Assembly (NCBI GenBank): GCA_014729935.1
Contig: WJJB01000055.1
Location: 1-15,320 of the forward strand
Direction of reading: 5' to 3'
Length of the DNA stretch: 15,320 bases
Origin: Candidatus Bathyarchaeota archaeon
GTDB taxonomy: Archaea > Asgardarchaeota > Lokiarchaeia > Sigyniarchaeales > Sigyniarchaeaceae
Shown here: positions 14,458 through 15,320 of the stretch, piece by piece
Layout of the letters: every line of letters begins with the position of its first letter
Numbering within the stretch: position 1 is the first letter of the stretch
Position numbers and translations under genes: made by a program
Notes under the pieces: generated by a model
Told to the model about the DNA's origin: nothing
What the model saw: only the letters and a program-made list of their open reading frames with translations
Databases searched by the model: none

Positions 14458-15320
14458 TTATATCCGCCCATTTCTCAAGTATGATTCGTATTTCGTCAAG
14501 AACTCCTCGGTTTGGACCGGATTCATCTTCACGTTGATGACGATTTTCCCGTTATCGAAACGAATGAGGTCGTCCCTTCCCAGCTTGATGATGAAATCAT
14601 AAAAGAAATCTGGCTCGTCAAATCCCAGTTGTCTTGCCATGTCGTAGGGCTCCATCTTGGTTTTTTTTCCGAAGATCATTTTTTCCATCAATCCTACCAA
14701 GTCATAAATCTCCTCATTACTGAATCCCGTTGTATTCTGAGCTGCTTGACTCCCTGCAGGTTGGGCGGGAGGTGCTTGCCCGGGGAGAGAGCTAGAAGGT
14801 TTCGGTGGGGATGAGCTTGGTGCCATGCCTGGCAATGGTGGTGGAGGGCCCGCGGATGGGGGCGTGATGCCGCCTGGAAGCGGAGGCGGGGCGTTTCCAC
14901 CTCTTGGGGGGCTACTCATGGGACTTGGTGGAGGACCCGCCGTACCTGGGGGCGGAGGTGCCGGTCCGGGTGGGCCAGCAGGTCCCAGTCCACCCGTGGG
15001 TGGTGTTGCCGGCCCTGGCGGGCTGCCCGGCCCCATTCCACTTGGTGGAGGTGGCGGTGCCATTCCTGGTGGACCCGCAGCGGGACCTGGCGGGCCTGCC
15101 ATTGGACCCGGGGGACCTCTACTCGGTACGGGTCTCGCTACCGGCTTTGGGGCATTGGGGTTATTTGCTAGTTTGGCCTTTAACTCTGCCAAGAGCCCTC
15201 CGGGCCCACCGCTAGGTGCAGGTCGTGGAGCTGGCCCGGGTCGCGGCCCCATGGAAGCTGGGGGTGGTGGGGGTGGAGGTCCTGCCGTGCTCGGTGGGCC
15301 CATGCTACTTGGGGGCATTC
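14458..15320 (-). CDS. Proline-rich protein with WH2-like helix and C-terminal (possibly winged-helix) domain, 5' end missing
   Basis: The visible 286 residues start at a Met at 15318, but the frame is open to the window edge and that Met lies inside low-complexity sequence, so the true start is probably outside. Residues 1-195 are dominated by Pro, Gly, Ala and Ser, with runs such as GPPPPPPP, APPPPPSG and AGPPPPLPG that resemble profilin/SH3 ligands of formins, VASP and WASP. One island, GGLLAELKAKLANNP (40-54), looks like the LLxxI/L amphipathic helix of WH2 actin-binding motifs, though the LKKV tail is not exact. Residues about 198-286 form a folded domain (EEIYDLVGLMEKM, EPYDMARQLGF, DFFYDFIIKL, RFDNGKIVIN) with a helix-helix-helix-hairpin order suggesting a winged helix. 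Function is not known; a cytoskeletal link is inferred. GC content is far above that of its neighbours because of proline and glycine codons. Confidence 0.75.
   Translation of the reverse strand, partial: MPPSSMGPPSTAGPPPPPPPASMGPRPGPAPRPAPSGGPGGLLAELKAKLANNPNAPKPVARPVPSRGPPGPMAGPPGPAAGPPGMAPPPPPSGMGPGSPPGPATPPTGGLGPAGPPGPAPPPPGTAGPPPSPMSSPPRGGNAPPPLPGGITPPSAGPPPPLPGMAPSSSPPKPSSSLPGQAPPAQPAGSQAAQNTTGFSNEEIYDLVGLMEKMIFGKKTKMEPYDMARQLGFDEPDFFYDFIIKLGRDDLIRFDNGKIVINVKMNPVQTEEFLTKYESYLRNGRI

Noticed and set aside
14361..14537. Short plus-strand frame beginning MKEEVINIVRNAL, preceding and overlapping the proline-rich gene's end
   Set aside because: It runs into the coding end of the minus-strand gene, has no visible ribosome site, and its translation resembles no known family.
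14904..15215. Plus-strand frame of about 100 codons opposite the proline-rich gene
   Set aside because: High-GC low-complexity sequence leaves all frames open. The minus-strand frame has a sensible folded tail and the plus frame does not.
14458..15320. Proline/glycine-rich region considered as a DNA tandem repeat or CRISPR-like array
   Set aside because: The repeats are irregular in length and spacing and follow codon periodicity for Pro/Gly/Ala. No constant repeat unit or spacer pattern is present.
1..15320. tRNA, rRNA or CRISPR array
   Set aside because: No cloverleaf with a T-loop signature was noticed in the intergenic gaps, there is no rRNA-like sequence, and no regularly spaced direct repeats were found. 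The gaps are mostly too short.

Overview
The window looks like a stretch of an archaeal chromosome, most likely from an Asgard archaeon. Three features point that way: a roadblock-type domain fused to a Rab/Ras-like small GTPase, a WASP/VASP-like proline-rich protein, and archaeal SecE/Sec61-gamma and archaeal-type GltX, all next to the archaeal form of the mevalonate pathway. The Asgard assignment is inferred from gene content; no 16S gene or close reference is visible. Every convincing gene lies on the minus strand, so transcription runs from right to left and the biological order is from high to low coordinates.

Region by region, in transcription order: (1) 15320-14458, a 5'-truncated, extremely proline-rich protein with a short WH2-like helix and a folded, possibly winged-helix C-terminus. 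(2) 14342-14001, SecE with an unusual C-terminal extension. (3) 13796-4959, an eight-gene isoprenoid operon: HMG-CoA synthase, a UbiD-like decarboxylase, phosphomevalonate dehydratase large and small subunits, class II HMG-CoA reductase, mevalonate kinase, isopentenyl phosphate kinase and type 2 IPP isomerase. (4) 4879-295, apparently a second transcription unit with its own TATA-like promoter: the roadblock-GTPase, glutamyl-tRNA synthetase, and a zinc-ribbon CPBP/Abi membrane protease. (5) 322-1, a strong inverted repeat that contains the protease stop codon, followed by the N-terminus of a TnpB (IS200/IS605-type) protein running off the left edge.

The centre of interest is the operon. It encodes every step of the modified archaeal (Aeropyrum-type) mevalonate route from acetoacetyl-CoA to DMAPP: HMGS, then HMGR, then MVK, then dehydration of mevalonate 5-phosphate to trans-anhydromevalonate 5-phosphate (aconitase-X large and small subunits), then UbiD-type decarboxylation to isopentenyl phosphate, then IPK, then IDI-2. 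Most junctions are 4-base ATGA-type overlaps or near-contacts, which suggests tight translational coupling. Absent from the window are acetoacetyl-CoA thiolase, the separate archaeal DUF35 partner, UbiX (prenyl-FMN synthesis) and a prenyltransferase. The HMGR is the class II type, usual in bacteria, and the HMGS carries an extra C-terminal Cys/His-containing segment, so the operon appears to combine enzymes of different ancestry.

No rRNA, tRNA or CRISPR array is seen. No gene-free stretch exceeds 300 bases. The longest gap, about 200 bases at 13797-14000, holds the presumed promoter of the mevalonate operon.
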